14,737 nucleotides of DNA, taken from contig JABSSB010000071.1 in assembly GCA_013214715.1 (NCBI GenBank), forward strand, positions 1 to 14,737, in the 5' to 3' direction. The notes beneath the pieces are model-generated. The model had not been told where the DNA came from. It made no database searches and saw nothing but the letters and a program-made list of their open reading frames with translations. This document shows, one piece after another, positions 7,252 through 14,737 of the stretch (the stretch's first letter is position 1; every line of letters starts with the position of its first letter). The DNA is from Paracoccaceae bacterium. GTDB taxonomy: Bacteria > Pseudomonadota > Alphaproteobacteria > Rhodobacterales > Rhodobacteraceae. The translations under genes and the position numbers were made by a program.

Positions 7252-7455
7252 GCAGGATATCTCGGTCCCGGGCCATGCGGCCTGAGACCTGCGGATTGGC
7301 GCCGGTGTCCGAGTGCATAAGAATTTTGCGTGCCGGTCTGAACTGGGCGACGGGGGTGCCATCCTGTTTTGCCGTTGCTTACCAAAACCTGGGGCCGTCG
7401 CTAGGGTCCGGCCTTGCGCCTGGCATGCGTGTGTGGCGAGAAAATAGAGGCATCC

Positions 7456-8283
7456 ATGAAGGCGTTGCGACGTGGTTTGCGCCCGGGAAAAGTGGCTTTT
7501 CGCAAATCAAAACGGGCTATCTTCGGACGTCGCAAGAGCTTTGAAGAAGAATAGGGCTGTGTCTTCAATCCCAGCGCAGAAGACATCCTGGCAGATCCCG
7601 ATCCGAAAATCATCGTGGTCCATGTCGGCAAATGTGCCGGGGACACTGTCATCAATGCGCTGTCTGAGCATGTTGGCGAGGCGTATAACCTCTACCAGCT
7701 GCATTGCTTTGACTCCGATGAGCGCCTGAAAGCCTGCCTGGCGCTCGATCCGCCGTCGAACGCGATTTATGTGGTCTGCACGCGCGAGCCGGTCAGCCGG
7801 TTTGTGTCGTCGTTCAATTGGGACAAGCATTTCCTGTATGGGCGCGGCAAATTGGACGGCAGCAAGTTCGCGGCGTATTACGAGGAATTCGCAACTATCG
7901 AAGCGCTGGTGCAAGGGTTGCGGTCCCCCGACCTTGATCTCAAGCAAAGGGCGACAGAGTTCAGACATTTCAGTCGCATGCTCATGGGACAGGCGTGGTA
8001 TACGCCAATGGCGCAGGTGTTGGCCCTGCCTGCGTCAAACACCTATCGATGCGACGTGGCCACGCTGCGTGAGGATATCGACGCGGTCATCGCAAGCATT
8101 TCTGACACCGGGATGCGCCCGGATTATCAGCTGCACAACAACAAGACGGATTTCCGCGAGGGCTATCCCGACGGCTTTTTCTCGACTGCTTTGTCCGACG
8201 GCGCCCGGCAGATCCTGCGTGAAGAGCTGTCCGAAGGCTACGCTGTTCTGAACAGATTGCGCGCTCGCTTTGGGTTTGGCTGA
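7456..8283 (+). pseudogene. PAPS-dependent sulfotransferase-family gene with in-frame amber stop at codon 33
   Basis: The clear part is the 222-codon frame from GTG 7615 to 8283. HVGKCAGDTV resembles the 5'-phosphosulfate loop (compare HVPKCGGTS) and TREPVSRFVSSF the 3'-phosphate motif of sulfotransferases that use PAPS. The frame has no good start there: GTG 7615 has no ribosome-binding site and would cut into the first beta strand (PKIIVVHVG). The same frame runs upstream to ATG 7456, which has AGAGG 5 bases before it, and encodes a basic 32-residue lead ending RRKSFEEE. It is then broken by TAG at 7552-7554, after which 20 further codons (GCVFNPSAEDILADPDPKII) lead to the GTG. The simplest reading is a 275-codon gene with a nonsense mutation. 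Alternatives are a sequencing error, amber suppression, or a shorter product from CTG 7588 or GTG 7615. The acceptor substrate is unknown. Confidence 0.62.
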
Positions 8284-8363
8284 CAGAGGCGATATCAGAC
8301 AATCCGGGCATCGCCTTGCTCGATAGCTGATCGCATCTGAGGCTGGAACGCGACGGTTTAAGC

Positions 8364-8389
8364 AAAAAAGCCCCGGCATCTCTGCCGGG
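8364..8389 (-). terminator. Intrinsic terminator of katG
   Basis: Read on the minus strand, CCCGGCA (8389-8383) and TGCCGGG (8378-8372) form a 7-bp stem with a GAGA loop, followed by GC and six T (8369-8364). This is a textbook Rho-independent terminator about 45 bases past the katG stop. On the plus strand no T-run follows, so it works in one direction only. Confidence 0.85.
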
Positions 8390-8407
8390 ACTGTGCGATT
8401 GGTATGA

Positions 8408-8425
8408 CGGGCGGCAAGCCGCCCG
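8408..8425 (-). other. Second hairpin just after katG
   Basis: CGGGCGG (8408-8414) pairs with CCGCCCG (8419-8425) around a 4-nt CAAG loop, 7 bases past the katG stop and ahead of the true terminator. There is no T-run on either strand. It probably protects the 3' end of the message or assists termination. Confidence 0.4.
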
Positions 8426-8432
8426 ATGCCGT

Positions 8433-10613
8433 TTATGCGACCAGATCGAAGCGGTCGTTTTCCATCACCTTGGTCCAGGCCGCCACGAAATCGCGGACGA
8501 ATTTTTCCGCGTTGTCGTCCTGGGCATAAACTTCGGCATAGCCGCGCAGGATGGAGTTCGAGCCAAAGACCAGATCGGCACTGGTGGCTGTGAACTTCAC
8601 GTCGCCAGTGGTACGGTCGCGCAGCTCATAAGTGCCGCCATCGACCGGCTCCCAGCTCATGCTCATGTCTGTCAGGTTGACGAAGAAATCTGTCGTCAGC
8701 TGGCCGACACGGTCGGTGAAGACGCCATGCGCCCCGCCGCCATGGTTGGCGCCCAGAACGCGCAGCCCGCCGACCAGAACAGTCATGTCCATCGCGGTCA
8801 GACCCATCAACTGCGCCCGGTCGAGCATCATCGCCTCGGGCGACACGGCGTATTCCTTCAGCTGCCAGTTGCGGAACCCGTCTGCCAGCGGCTCAAGCAC
8901 CGAGAAGCTGTCGGCATCGGTCTGCGCCTCAGACGCATCCCCACGGCCCGCAGTGAAGGGCACAGCCACGTCAAAGCCTGCGGCCTTGATCGACTGTTCC
9001 AGCCCGACATTGCCCGCCAGCACGATCACATCTGCCAGCGATGCGCCAGTGGCTGCTGCGATCGGCTCCAGCACGCCCAGAACCTTGGCCAGACGCTCTG
9101 GCTCGTTGCCGGCCCAGTCTTTCTGCGGGGCCAGACGGATGCGGGCGCCATTGGCGCCGCCGCGCTTGTCCGAGCCACGGAAGGTGCGGGCGCTGTCCCA
9201 TGCAGTGGCGATCATCTCGGCCGCGCTCAGCCCGCTGGCCGCGATCTGAGCTTTGACAGCGTCGACATCATAGTCGCTGCTGCCAGTGGGGATCGGATCC
9301 TGCCAGATCAGATCTTCGGCAGGCACCTGATTGCCGTAATAGTTGGCTTTCGGGCCCATGTCGCGATGGGTCAGCTTGAACCAGGCGCGCGCGAAGGTGT
9401 CTGCGAAATAGGCAGGGTCAGCCATGAATTTCTGGCAGATCGCGTTATAGGCCGGGTCAACCTTCATCGCCATATCGGCATCGGTCATCATCGGCATGCG
9501 CTTGACGGACGGATCGGTCGGATCCACCGGCTTTTCGTCTTCAGGCATGTTCACAGGCTGATATTGGTTTGCGCCTGCGGGCGATTTGGTCAGCTCCCAG
9601 TCATAGCCGAAGAGATAATCGAAATAGCCCATGTCGAACTTCAGCGGCTCTTTCGTCCAGGCGCCTTCGATGCCGGAGGTGAAGGCGTTGGTCGCCTTGC
9701 CGTGCTGTTCGGGGTTGTACCAGCCCAGACCCTGACCAGAAACTGGGCAGCCTTCGGGCTCGGCCCCGATATTGTCCCCCGTCAGTGCGCCATGCGCCTT
9801 GCCGACGGTGTGGCCACCGCAGGTCAGCGCGGCGGTTTCTTCGTCATTCATCGCCATGCGGGCAAAGGTTTCGCGGATATGCAGCGCGGTACGCGCCGGG
9901 TCCGGATTGCCGTTCACGCCTTCGGGGTTCACATAGATCAGGCCCATGTGGACCGCGCCCAGCGGGTTTTCCAGCGTGCTGGGCGTGTCGAGATCGCCAT
10001 AGCGGTTTTCCGACGGCGCCAGCCACTGGTTTTCCGAACCCCAGTAGACGTCTTTTTCAGGGCCCCAGATATCTTCGCGGCCAAAGCCGAAGCCAAAGGT
10101 TTTCAGGCCCATGGTTTCATAAGCCATGTTGCCCGCCAGAATGATCAGGTCGGCCCAAGACAGGGCATTGCCGTATTTCTTCTTCACCGGCCAAAGCAGG
10201 CGGCGTGCCTTATCAAGGCTGGCGTTATCCGGCCAGCTATTCAGCGGGGCAAAGCGGATGTTGCCCGAACCTGCGCCGCCACGGCCATCACCCATGCGGT
10301 AGGAGCCGGCCGAGTGCCACGCCAGACGGATCATCAAGCCGCCGTAATGGCCCCAGTCCGCTGGCCACCAGTCCTGGCTTTCGGTCATCAGCGCTTTGAC
10401 ATCGTCGCAGACCGCATCGTAATCCAGACCCTTCACCGCCTCACGGTGGTTATAGCCGGGGTCCATCGGGTTGGTGCGGGTGTCATGCTGCGCCAGAATG
10501 TCGAGGTTCAGCGCATCGGGCCACCATTTCGTGACCGAGTTCTCGGTGCCGGTATTGCCGCCATGCATGACCGGGCAGCCGCCCGTCTGATGATTAACTG
10601 GATTGCCGTCCAT
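8433..10613 (-). CDS. katG: Catalase-peroxidase
   Basis: KatG is a cytoplasmic haem enzyme that both dismutates hydrogen peroxide and acts as a peroxidase. The 726-residue length is typical and both tandem peroxidase-like domains are present. In the N-terminal domain the distal site is R96, W99 and H100 (IRLAWHSAGSYR) and the proximal haem ligand is H268 (GGHTVGKAHG). Y227 (MGLIYVNPEG) and M253 (RMAMND) complete the Trp-Tyr-Met adduct needed for catalase activity, matching W107/Y229/M255 of the M. tuberculosis enzyme. The open frame extends upstream to 10685, but ATG 10613 is preferred: it follows GAGGAG at 7-8 bases and gives the usual short N-terminus before GGCPVMHGG. The gene is divergent from oxyR across a 107-bp region and ends in an intrinsic terminator, so it looks monocistronic and peroxide-induced. 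Confidence 0.97.
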   Translation of the reverse strand: MDGNPVNHQTGGCPVMHGGNTGTENSVTKWWPDALNLDILAQHDTRTNPMDPGYNHREAVKGLDYDAVCDDVKALMTESQDWWPADWGHYGGLMIRLAWHSAGSYRMGDGRGGAGSGNIRFAPLNSWPDNASLDKARRLLWPVKKKYGNALSWADLIILAGNMAYETMGLKTFGFGFGREDIWGPEKDVYWGSENQWLAPSENRYGDLDTPSTLENPLGAVHMGLIYVNPEGVNGNPDPARTALHIRETFARMAMNDEETAALTCGGHTVGKAHGALTGDNIGAEPEGCPVSGQGLGWYNPEQHGKATNAFTSGIEGAWTKEPLKFDMGYFDYLFGYDWELTKSPAGANQYQPVNMPEDEKPVDPTDPSVKRMPMMTDADMAMKVDPAYNAICQKFMADPAYFADTFARAWFKLTHRDMGPKANYYGNQVPAEDLIWQDPIPTGSSDYDVDAVKAQIAASGLSAAEMIATAWDSARTFRGSDKRGGANGARIRLAPQKDWAGNEPERLAKVLGVLEPIAAATGASLADVIVLAGNVGLEQSIKAAGFDVAVPFTAGRGDASEAQTDADSFSVLEPLADGFRNWQLKEYAVSPEAMMLDRAQLMGLTAMDMTVLVGGLRVLGANHGGGAHGVFTDRVGQLTTDFFVNLTDMSMSWEPVDGGTYELRDRTTGDVKFTATSADLVFGSNSILRGYAEVYAQDDNAEKFVRDFVAAWTKVMENDRFDLVA

Positions 10614-10656
10614 GTGCCTTCTCCTCTGAAGTTGCAAACTGGAGCTTGTGAGCATG

Positions 10657-10685
10657 GAGATAGACAGGCTATTCCATAAGCGCAA
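10657..10685 (-). promoter_or_regulatory. Putative katG promoter
   Basis: On the minus strand TTGCGC (10685-10680) and TATCTC (10662-10657) are 17 bp apart, placing the transcription start near 10650. The -35 element abuts the 15-bp palindrome at 10686-10700, a normal arrangement for an activator-dependent promoter. Confidence 0.45.
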
Positions 10686-10700
10686 ATTTGATTTTCAAAT
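10686..10700. promoter_or_regulatory. Putative OxyR operator between katG and oxyR
   Basis: ATTTGATTTTCAAAT is a perfect 6-bp inverted repeat with a 3-bp centre and fits the LysR-family T-N11-A pattern. Its centre is about -43 from the proposed katG start and 28 bp before the oxyR ATG, so one site could both activate katG and control oxyR. A weaker dyad, ATAG-N5-CTAT at 10660-10672, resembles the ATAG/CTAT half-sites of E. coli OxyR but with a shorter gap, and overlaps the katG -10. Binding by OxyR is inferred from position. Confidence 0.55.
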
Positions 10701-10720
10701 CCCCCTGATAGGTGCTGCTT

Positions 10721-11626
10721 ATGAAAACCCTGACGCTGAAACATCTTCGGTATTTTGAGGCACTTACCGCCCATGGCCATTTTGGCCGCGCGGCGCAAGC
10801 TTGCGCAATTTCGCAACCTGCGCTGTCCCTGCAGATCAAAGAACTGGAAATCTTGATGGGCGGGCCGCTGGTCGAACGTGCGGCGCGGGAGATTCGGCTG
10901 ACGGCGCTGGGCGAGGATGTGCTGGCCCGCGCGCAGGAGATTCTGGAGCGGGTGGATGATCTGGGCGGGCTGGTGCGCACCACCGCCAACCCCTTTGCCG
11001 GGCGGTTGCGGATTGGGGTGATCCCGACGGTTGCGCCCTATCTGCTGCCCGCAATCATCCAAGCCCTGTCCGAGCGCTATCCCCGGCTGGCACTGGAACC
11101 AAAGGAAACCGTGACGCAATCGCTGATCCATGAGCTGATGGCGTCCAAGCTGGATATGGCGATTGTGGCCTTGCCCGTGTCGGAACCGGCTTTGCAGGAA
11201 TTTGCCCTGTTTGAGGAAGATTTCCTGCTGGTGCGCCCGGCCCGCGACGCAGCGCTGCCGATCCCCAGCCCCAGCCAATTGCAGATGATGCATCTGCTGC
11301 TGTTGGAAGAAGGGCATTGCTTCCGCGATCAGGCACTGTCCGTCTGTGATACTTCAGGTGCGAAGCCAAAACAGATCATGGAGGGCAGCTCGCTCTCGAC
11401 CCTTGTGCAGATGGTCGGTGCGGGCATTGGTGTCACGCTGATCCCCGAAATGGCGCTGGGGTTGGAAACCCGCTCGGCCGCTGTATCGATCCAGCGTTTC
11501 CCAGCACCTGCACCGTCGCGCACCATCGGGATCGCGTGGCGACGTACCAACCCGCTGAGCGAGGAGTTTTTGCAAATCGGCGCGGTGATCCGCAAAGCCG
11601 CAGAGGCACTGCCTGCGCGGCAGTAA
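10721..11626 (+). CDS. oxyR: Hydrogen-peroxide-sensing LysR-family regulator OxyR
   Basis: This is a LysR-type regulator of 301 residues with an N-terminal winged HTH (LKHLRYFEALTAHGHFGRAA, then SQPALSLQIKELE) and a periplasmic-binding-protein-like sensor domain (from about residue 88, GRLRIGVIPTVAPYLLP). It is OxyR rather than a generic LysR protein because it has the redox pair C200 and C209 in EEGHCFRDQALSVCD, matching C199 and C208 of E. coli OxyR (GHCLRDQA). Oxidation to a disulfide switches the tetramer to its activating form. The divergent katG is the obvious target. ATG 10721 is preferred over GTG 10712 because AGGT at 10710-10713 lies 7 bases before it. The 3' end converges on purD with only 3 bases between the stop codons, so no dedicated terminator fits there. 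Confidence 0.95.
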   Translation: MKTLTLKHLRYFEALTAHGHFGRAAQACAISQPALSLQIKELEILMGGPLVERAAREIRLTALGEDVLARAQEILERVDDLGGLVRTTANPFAGRLRIGVIPTVAPYLLPAIIQALSERYPRLALEPKETVTQSLIHELMASKLDMAIVALPVSEPALQEFALFEEDFLLVRPARDAALPIPSPSQLQMMHLLLLEEGHCFRDQALSVCDTSGAKPKQIMEGSSLSTLVQMVGAGIGVTLIPEMALGLETRSAAVSIQRFPAPAPSRTIGIAWRRTNPLSEEFLQIGAVIRKAAEALPARQ

Positions 11627-11629
11627 AGC

Positions 11630-12892
11630 CTAGAGCGCGCGCCAGCCAATGTCGCGGCGGCAGAAGCCCTCAGGCCAGTCGATGGCGTCCACCATCTCAT
11701 AGGCCCGCGCCTGTGCATCGGCCAATGTGTCCCCGCGTGCAGTCACATTCAGCACCCGCCCGCCACTTGCGGTAATCTGGCCGTCCACCTCTTTGGTGCC
11801 GGCGTGGAACACCATCTGCGAGGAGGTTGCCGGCAGGCTCTCCAAACCCTGGATCACGCTGCCTTTGTCATAGGCGCCGGGATAGCCTTTGGCCGCCATC
11901 ACCACAGTCATCGCGTGATCTTCGGCCCAGTTCACCTGTTCCTTGTACAGCCGCCCTTCGGCAGCGGCCAGCATCAGGTCCAGCGCCTGTGCGCCCAGCC
12001 GCATCATCAGCACCTGACATTCCGGGTCGCCAAAGCGGACATTATACTCCACCAGCCGCGGCGCGCCGTTTTCGATCATCAGCCCGGCATAAAGCACGCC
12101 CTGATAGGGCATCCCGCGCCGCGCCATTTCGTCCATCGTGGGCTGGATGATCTCATCCAGCGCGCGCTGCGCGACCTCGGGCGACAGGACCGGGGCCGGG
12201 GAATAGGCGCCCATGCCGCCGGTGTTAAGCCCGGTGTCGCCCTCGCCGACGCGCTTGTGATCTTGCGCAGTGCCGATGGGCAGGACGGTTTGACCGTCAC
12301 AAAGCAAGAAGAAAGAGGCCTCTTCGCCTTGCATGAATTCTTCGATCACGACCTCGGCGCCGGCATCGCCAAAGCCGCCGCCGAACATGTCGTCCACGGC
12401 CTCCAGCGCGGTGGCCTCATCCATCGCGACGATCACGCCTTTGCCCGCGGCCAGCCCGTCGGCCTTGACCACGATGGGCGCGCCTTGTGCGCGGATATAG
12501 GCTTTGGCGGCCTCAGCATCGGTGAAATGTGCATAGCCTGCGGTGGGTGCGTTGGCTGCGTCACAGATTTCCTTGGTGAAATGCTTGGATGCTTCCAGCC
12601 GTGCCGCCGCCTGTGACGGGCCAAAAACGTGGAACCCGGCCTCGCGCAGGCGATCGGCCACCCCGGCGGCCAGCGGCGCTTCGGGCCCGATGATCACGAA
12701 ATCAATCGCCTCTTCATCGCAAAACCGCACCACTGCGCCGCCATTGTCGATCTCCAGGCTGGCACAGGTCGCGATCTGGGCGATCCCGGCATTGCCCGGC
12801 GCCACGATCAGCTTGTCGCATTTGGGGTTCTGCATCACCGCCCAGGCCAGCGCATGTTCGCGGCCCCCGCCGCCCAGGATCAGGATGTTCAT
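11630..12892 (-). CDS. purD: Phosphoribosylamine--glycine ligase (GAR synthetase)
   Basis: PurD joins phosphoribosylamine and glycine with ATP, the second step of purine synthesis. The 420-residue protein starts MNILILGGGGREHAL, the family's N-terminal glycine-rich motif. It has IGPEAPLAAGVADRL, the ATP-grasp segment VVKADGLAAGKGVIVA (about residues 141-156), NTGGMGAYSPAP and the metal-binding VEYNVRFGDPECQ. The frame is open to 12907, but ATG 12892 is chosen because the protein then begins exactly at the conserved beta strand and AGAGG lies 7 bases upstream. The gene is divergent from xseA, with 75 bp between the start codons. It is convergent with oxyR, whose stop is 3 bases away. It is complete, with no unusual features. 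Confidence 0.97.
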   Translation of the reverse strand: MNILILGGGGREHALAWAVMQNPKCDKLIVAPGNAGIAQIATCASLEIDNGGAVVRFCDEEAIDFVIIGPEAPLAAGVADRLREAGFHVFGPSQAAARLEASKHFTKEICDAANAPTAGYAHFTDAEAAKAYIRAQGAPIVVKADGLAAGKGVIVAMDEATALEAVDDMFGGGFGDAGAEVVIEEFMQGEEASFFLLCDGQTVLPIGTAQDHKRVGEGDTGLNTGGMGAYSPAPVLSPEVAQRALDEIIQPTMDEMARRGMPYQGVLYAGLMIENGAPRLVEYNVRFGDPECQVLMMRLGAQALDLMLAAAEGRLYKEQVNWAEDHAMTVVMAAKGYPGAYDKGSVIQGLESLPATSSQMVFHAGTKEVDGQITASGGRVLNVTARGDTLADAQARAYEMVDAIDWPEGFCRRDIGWRAL

Positions 12893-12967
12893 CTCTTTGC
12901 CTCTCATGCTTGGCCTTCGCTGCGCCGCGTTCTAAGCTGGCCGTCACAGCGATACAAGAGAGCAGCC

Positions 12968-14329
12968 ATGGCCGATCTTCTCGATGATCTTTCCCCGGGG
13001 CAGAACCTGCCCGAATTCACCGTCACGGAACTGTCGGGGCAGGTCAAACGCACGCTCGAGGACGCGTTTGGTCGCGTCCGTGTCCGGGGCGAGGTGAGCC
13101 GTGTCTCCCGCCCCAAATCGGGCCATATGTATTTCGACCTCAAGGATGATCGCAACGTGATCTCCTGCACCAGCTGGAAAGGGCAGGTCGCGGGTCTGGC
13201 CGTGCTGCCCGAAGAAGGGCTTGAGGTCATCGTGACTGGCAAGCTGTCGGCCTATGGTGCGCAGTCACGCTATAACCTCAATGTCGATGAGGTCGAGGTT
13301 GCCGGCGAAGGCGCGTTGCTGGCGATGCTGGAAAAGCGCAAGAAAATGCTTGAGGCCGAAGGGCTGTTTGACCCTGCGCGCAAGAAGCCGCTGCCGTTTT
13401 TGCCGGGGATCATCGGGGTTGTGACCTCGCCCTCGGGGGCGGTGATCCGTGATATTCTGCACCGCGTGCGTGACCGGTTCCCGCGCAAGGTGTTGATCTG
13501 GCCCGTGGCCGTGCAGGGCAAGGGCAGCGCCGAAGAGGTCGCGCGGGCGATTGAGGGCTTCAACGGTCTGACCCCCGGCGGCGCGCTGCCGCGCCCGGAC
13601 GTGCTGATCGTGGCGCGCGGCGGCGGCTCGGTTGAAGATCTGTGGGGCTTCAACGAGGAAATTGTCGCCCGCGCGGCGGCGGCCTCGGATATCCCGCTGA
13701 TTTCGGCGGTGGGGCATGAAACGGACACGACGCTGATTGATTTCGTGTCAGACCAGCGCGCGCCTACGCCCACGGCGGCGGCGGAAATGGCTGTGCCGGT
13801 GCGGTTGGAACTGCTGGCGGCGGTGCAAAGCTATGGCGCACGCGCCACGCAGGCGGTGGGGCAGGGGATTGACCGGCGGCGCCAACGGCTGGCCGATCTG
13901 TCGCGCGCCTTGCCGGGGCCGGATGCGCTGCTGGACCGTCCGCGCCGTGATCTGGACCGGCTGTCCGAGCGGCTGCCCATGGCGTTGGAGCGGGGCAATG
14001 CGCAGCGCCGCCAGAAATTGACCGAGGTGGCCGCGCGCCTGTCGCCCGTGCCGATCCGCCGCGACATTGCCGATAAACGCCGCGCGCTGGCCGGGCTGAG
14101 CGAACGGTTGCGCCGCGCAGGTCCGGCGCAGATCACCCGCTGGCGCGACAAGCTGGAGGGGATTGATCGGCTGCGCGAAACGCTGGGTTACAAGGCTACG
14201 CTTCAGCGCGGCTATGCCGTGGTGCGCGATGGCGATGCGGTTGTGACTTCGGCCGCGCAGGCCGCGCGGGCCAAATCGCTGAGCATCGAATTTGCCGATG
14301 AGAGCGTGACCGTCACTCCCGACGCCTAA
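12968..14329 (+). CDS. xseA: Exodeoxyribonuclease VII large subunit
   Basis: XseA pairs with several copies of the small subunit XseB to form exonuclease VII, which degrades single-stranded DNA from both ends. The 453-residue length matches E. coli (456). An N-terminal OB fold (about 16-112, with GEVSRVSRPKSGHMYFDLKD) binds DNA. The catalytic domain holds D162 (IRDILHRV), R217 (VARGGGSVEDLW) and H250 with D253 (AVGHETD), matching E. coli D155, R205, H238 and D241. The C-terminal half (about 280-410), rich in Arg, Leu and Gln, is the expected long helical region. The frame is open upstream to 12629 inside purD, but ATG 12968 is used because the protein begins normally there and GAGAG lies 5 bases before. 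xseB is not adjacent. The stop overlaps that of the convergent gene at 14326. Confidence 0.97.
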   Translation: MADLLDDLSPGQNLPEFTVTELSGQVKRTLEDAFGRVRVRGEVSRVSRPKSGHMYFDLKDDRNVISCTSWKGQVAGLAVLPEEGLEVIVTGKLSAYGAQSRYNLNVDEVEVAGEGALLAMLEKRKKMLEAEGLFDPARKKPLPFLPGIIGVVTSPSGAVIRDILHRVRDRFPRKVLIWPVAVQGKGSAEEVARAIEGFNGLTPGGALPRPDVLIVARGGGSVEDLWGFNEEIVARAAAASDIPLISAVGHETDTTLIDFVSDQRAPTPTAAAEMAVPVRLELLAAVQSYGARATQAVGQGIDRRRQRLADLSRALPGPDALLDRPRRDLDRLSERLPMALERGNAQRRQKLTEVAARLSPVPIRRDIADKRRALAGLSERLRRAGPAQITRWRDKLEGIDRLRETLGYKATLQRGYAVVRDGDAVVTSAAQAARAKSLSIEFADESVTVTPDA

Positions 14330-14718
14330 ACGCCGACTTTCGGGCCAAGGCAGGTCATCTCGCGCCCGGCATCGGGGGTTTCGATCAATTGCGTTGACTG
14401 AGTGCTGCCATTGAAATAGGCGATCAGCCCACTGGGGCCTTGCTCAAACACCCAGCATTGCGGGGTCGGGTCGATGCCCTCATAGACAAAGCAGATTTGC
14501 CCATCGCGCGGATACCAGATGCCGTCCTGACATTGCCCGTTATCAAAAGACCAGATCACCCGGCGGTCAGGCAGATAGCGTTCAACGCCGTAGACCTCTC
14601 CGTTATTGGCGTAAAACAAGGTGCGCCCTTCGGTGATCCGCTCGAACTCTTCGGGCGAAAGCGGACCGGCAAAACCGGTGATGGGCCACAGGGCGAGAAG
14701 CCAAAATAGGAAACGCAT
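14326..14718 (-). CDS. Small secreted four-cysteine protein of unknown function
   Basis: I do not recognise a family. The 130-residue product begins with a Sec signal peptide: R2, a hydrophobic stretch FLFWLLALWPIT, and a likely signal peptidase I site after GFA (residue 17). The mature part of about 113 residues is rich in Trp, Tyr and Phe. It has four cysteines (C63 in GQCQDG, C76 in QICFVYE, C88 in PQCWVF, C123 in MTCLG) that could form two disulfides in the periplasm. There is no lipobox, no C-terminal membrane segment and no obvious catalytic motif. AGG lies 6 bases before the ATG. The end of the gene overlaps xseA by 4 bases on the opposite strand. The shape resembles small conserved periplasmic proteins of Rhodobacteraceae, but a function cannot be given. 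Confidence 0.82.
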   Translation of the reverse strand: MRFLFWLLALWPITGFAGPLSPEEFERITEGRTLFYANNGEVYGVERYLPDRRVIWSFDNGQCQDGIWYPRDGQICFVYEGIDPTPQCWVFEQGPSGLIAYFNGSTQSTQLIETPDAGREMTCLGPKVGV

Positions 14719-14737
14719 GGCGCCTATGTGACACGGG

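Noticed and set aside
7230..7544. A 104-codon plus-strand frame after gcvP
   Set aside because: It starts on the gcv closing hairpin, has no ribosome-binding site or recognisable motif, and overlaps the better-supported sulfotransferase start at 7456 in another frame.
7552..7554. TAG as pyrrolysine or a programmed recoding site in the sulfotransferase
   Set aside because: Nothing around the codon suggests recoding, and the inferred alphaproteobacterial host is not expected to use pyrrolysine. A nonsense mutation or sequencing error is simpler.
8727..10679. A 650-codon open frame on the plus strand
   Set aside because: It is antisense to katG along its length, has no domain signature and shows the same His/Arg/Gly-rich shadow composition.
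10614..10685. N-terminal extension of katG by 24 codons
   Set aside because: It would cover the proposed promoter. The ATG at 10613 has a strong GAGGAG site and the usual KatG N-terminus follows.
12629..12967. N-terminal extension of xseA by 113 codons
   Set aside because: The extra residues come from antisense purD. The ATG at 12968 has a ribosome-binding site and gives the normal exonuclease VII N-terminus.
1..14737. Search for CRISPR arrays, insertion sequences, tRNA genes, attachment sites or a defence island
   Set aside because: No repeated spacers, transposase motifs, terminal inverted repeats or tRNA-like cloverleaf were seen. The genes are ordinary chromosomal metabolism and stress functions with uniform codon use.

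Overview
The window looks like chromosomal DNA of a GC-rich alphaproteobacterium, most likely a member of the Rhodobacteraceae (roseobacter group). This is inferred from the high-GC codon use, the protein sequences, the riboswitch-led gcvT-gcvH-gcvP operon with a one-chain P protein, the divergent katG/oxyR pair and the divergent purD/xseA pair. I see no tRNA, rRNA, insertion sequence, phage gene or CRISPR array.

Layout from left to right. (1) 1-2368: the tail of a tightly packed plus-strand operon. It holds the C-terminus of a yeast-type cytosine deaminase, an M19 (renal-dipeptidase-like) metallopeptidase and a stand-alone MetE-C-like zinc methyltransferase, joined by ATGA stop/start overlaps. 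Two hairpins follow. (2) 2369-7251: the glycine cleavage operon, with a promoter, a tandem glycine riboswitch, gcvT, gcvH, gcvP and a closing hairpin. (3) 7456-8283: a PAPS-type sulfotransferase gene that appears to be broken by an in-frame amber codon at codon 33. (4) 8364-11626: an intrinsic terminator, katG on the minus strand, a 107-bp control region and divergent oxyR. (5) 11630-12892: purD on the minus strand, convergent with oxyR. (6) 12968-14329: xseA, divergent from purD. (7) 14326-14718: a small secreted four-cysteine protein of unknown function, convergent with xseA and overlapping its stop.

How the genes work together. The riboswitch lets free glycine switch on GcvT/H/P, which split glycine into CO2, ammonia and a one-carbon unit on tetrahydrofolate (the L protein is encoded elsewhere). 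PurD uses glycine for purine synthesis, although its adjacency may be chance. OxyR carries both redox cysteines and probably activates katG from a palindrome that abuts the katG -35 box. XseA is the large subunit of exonuclease VII. The leftmost operon is the least explained part: each enzyme family is recognisable and its metal ligands are intact, but the combination does not match a pathway I can name.

No clearly new defence or mobile system is visible. The best candidates for follow-up are the deaminase/dipeptidase/MetE-like operon and the amber-interrupted sulfotransferase.
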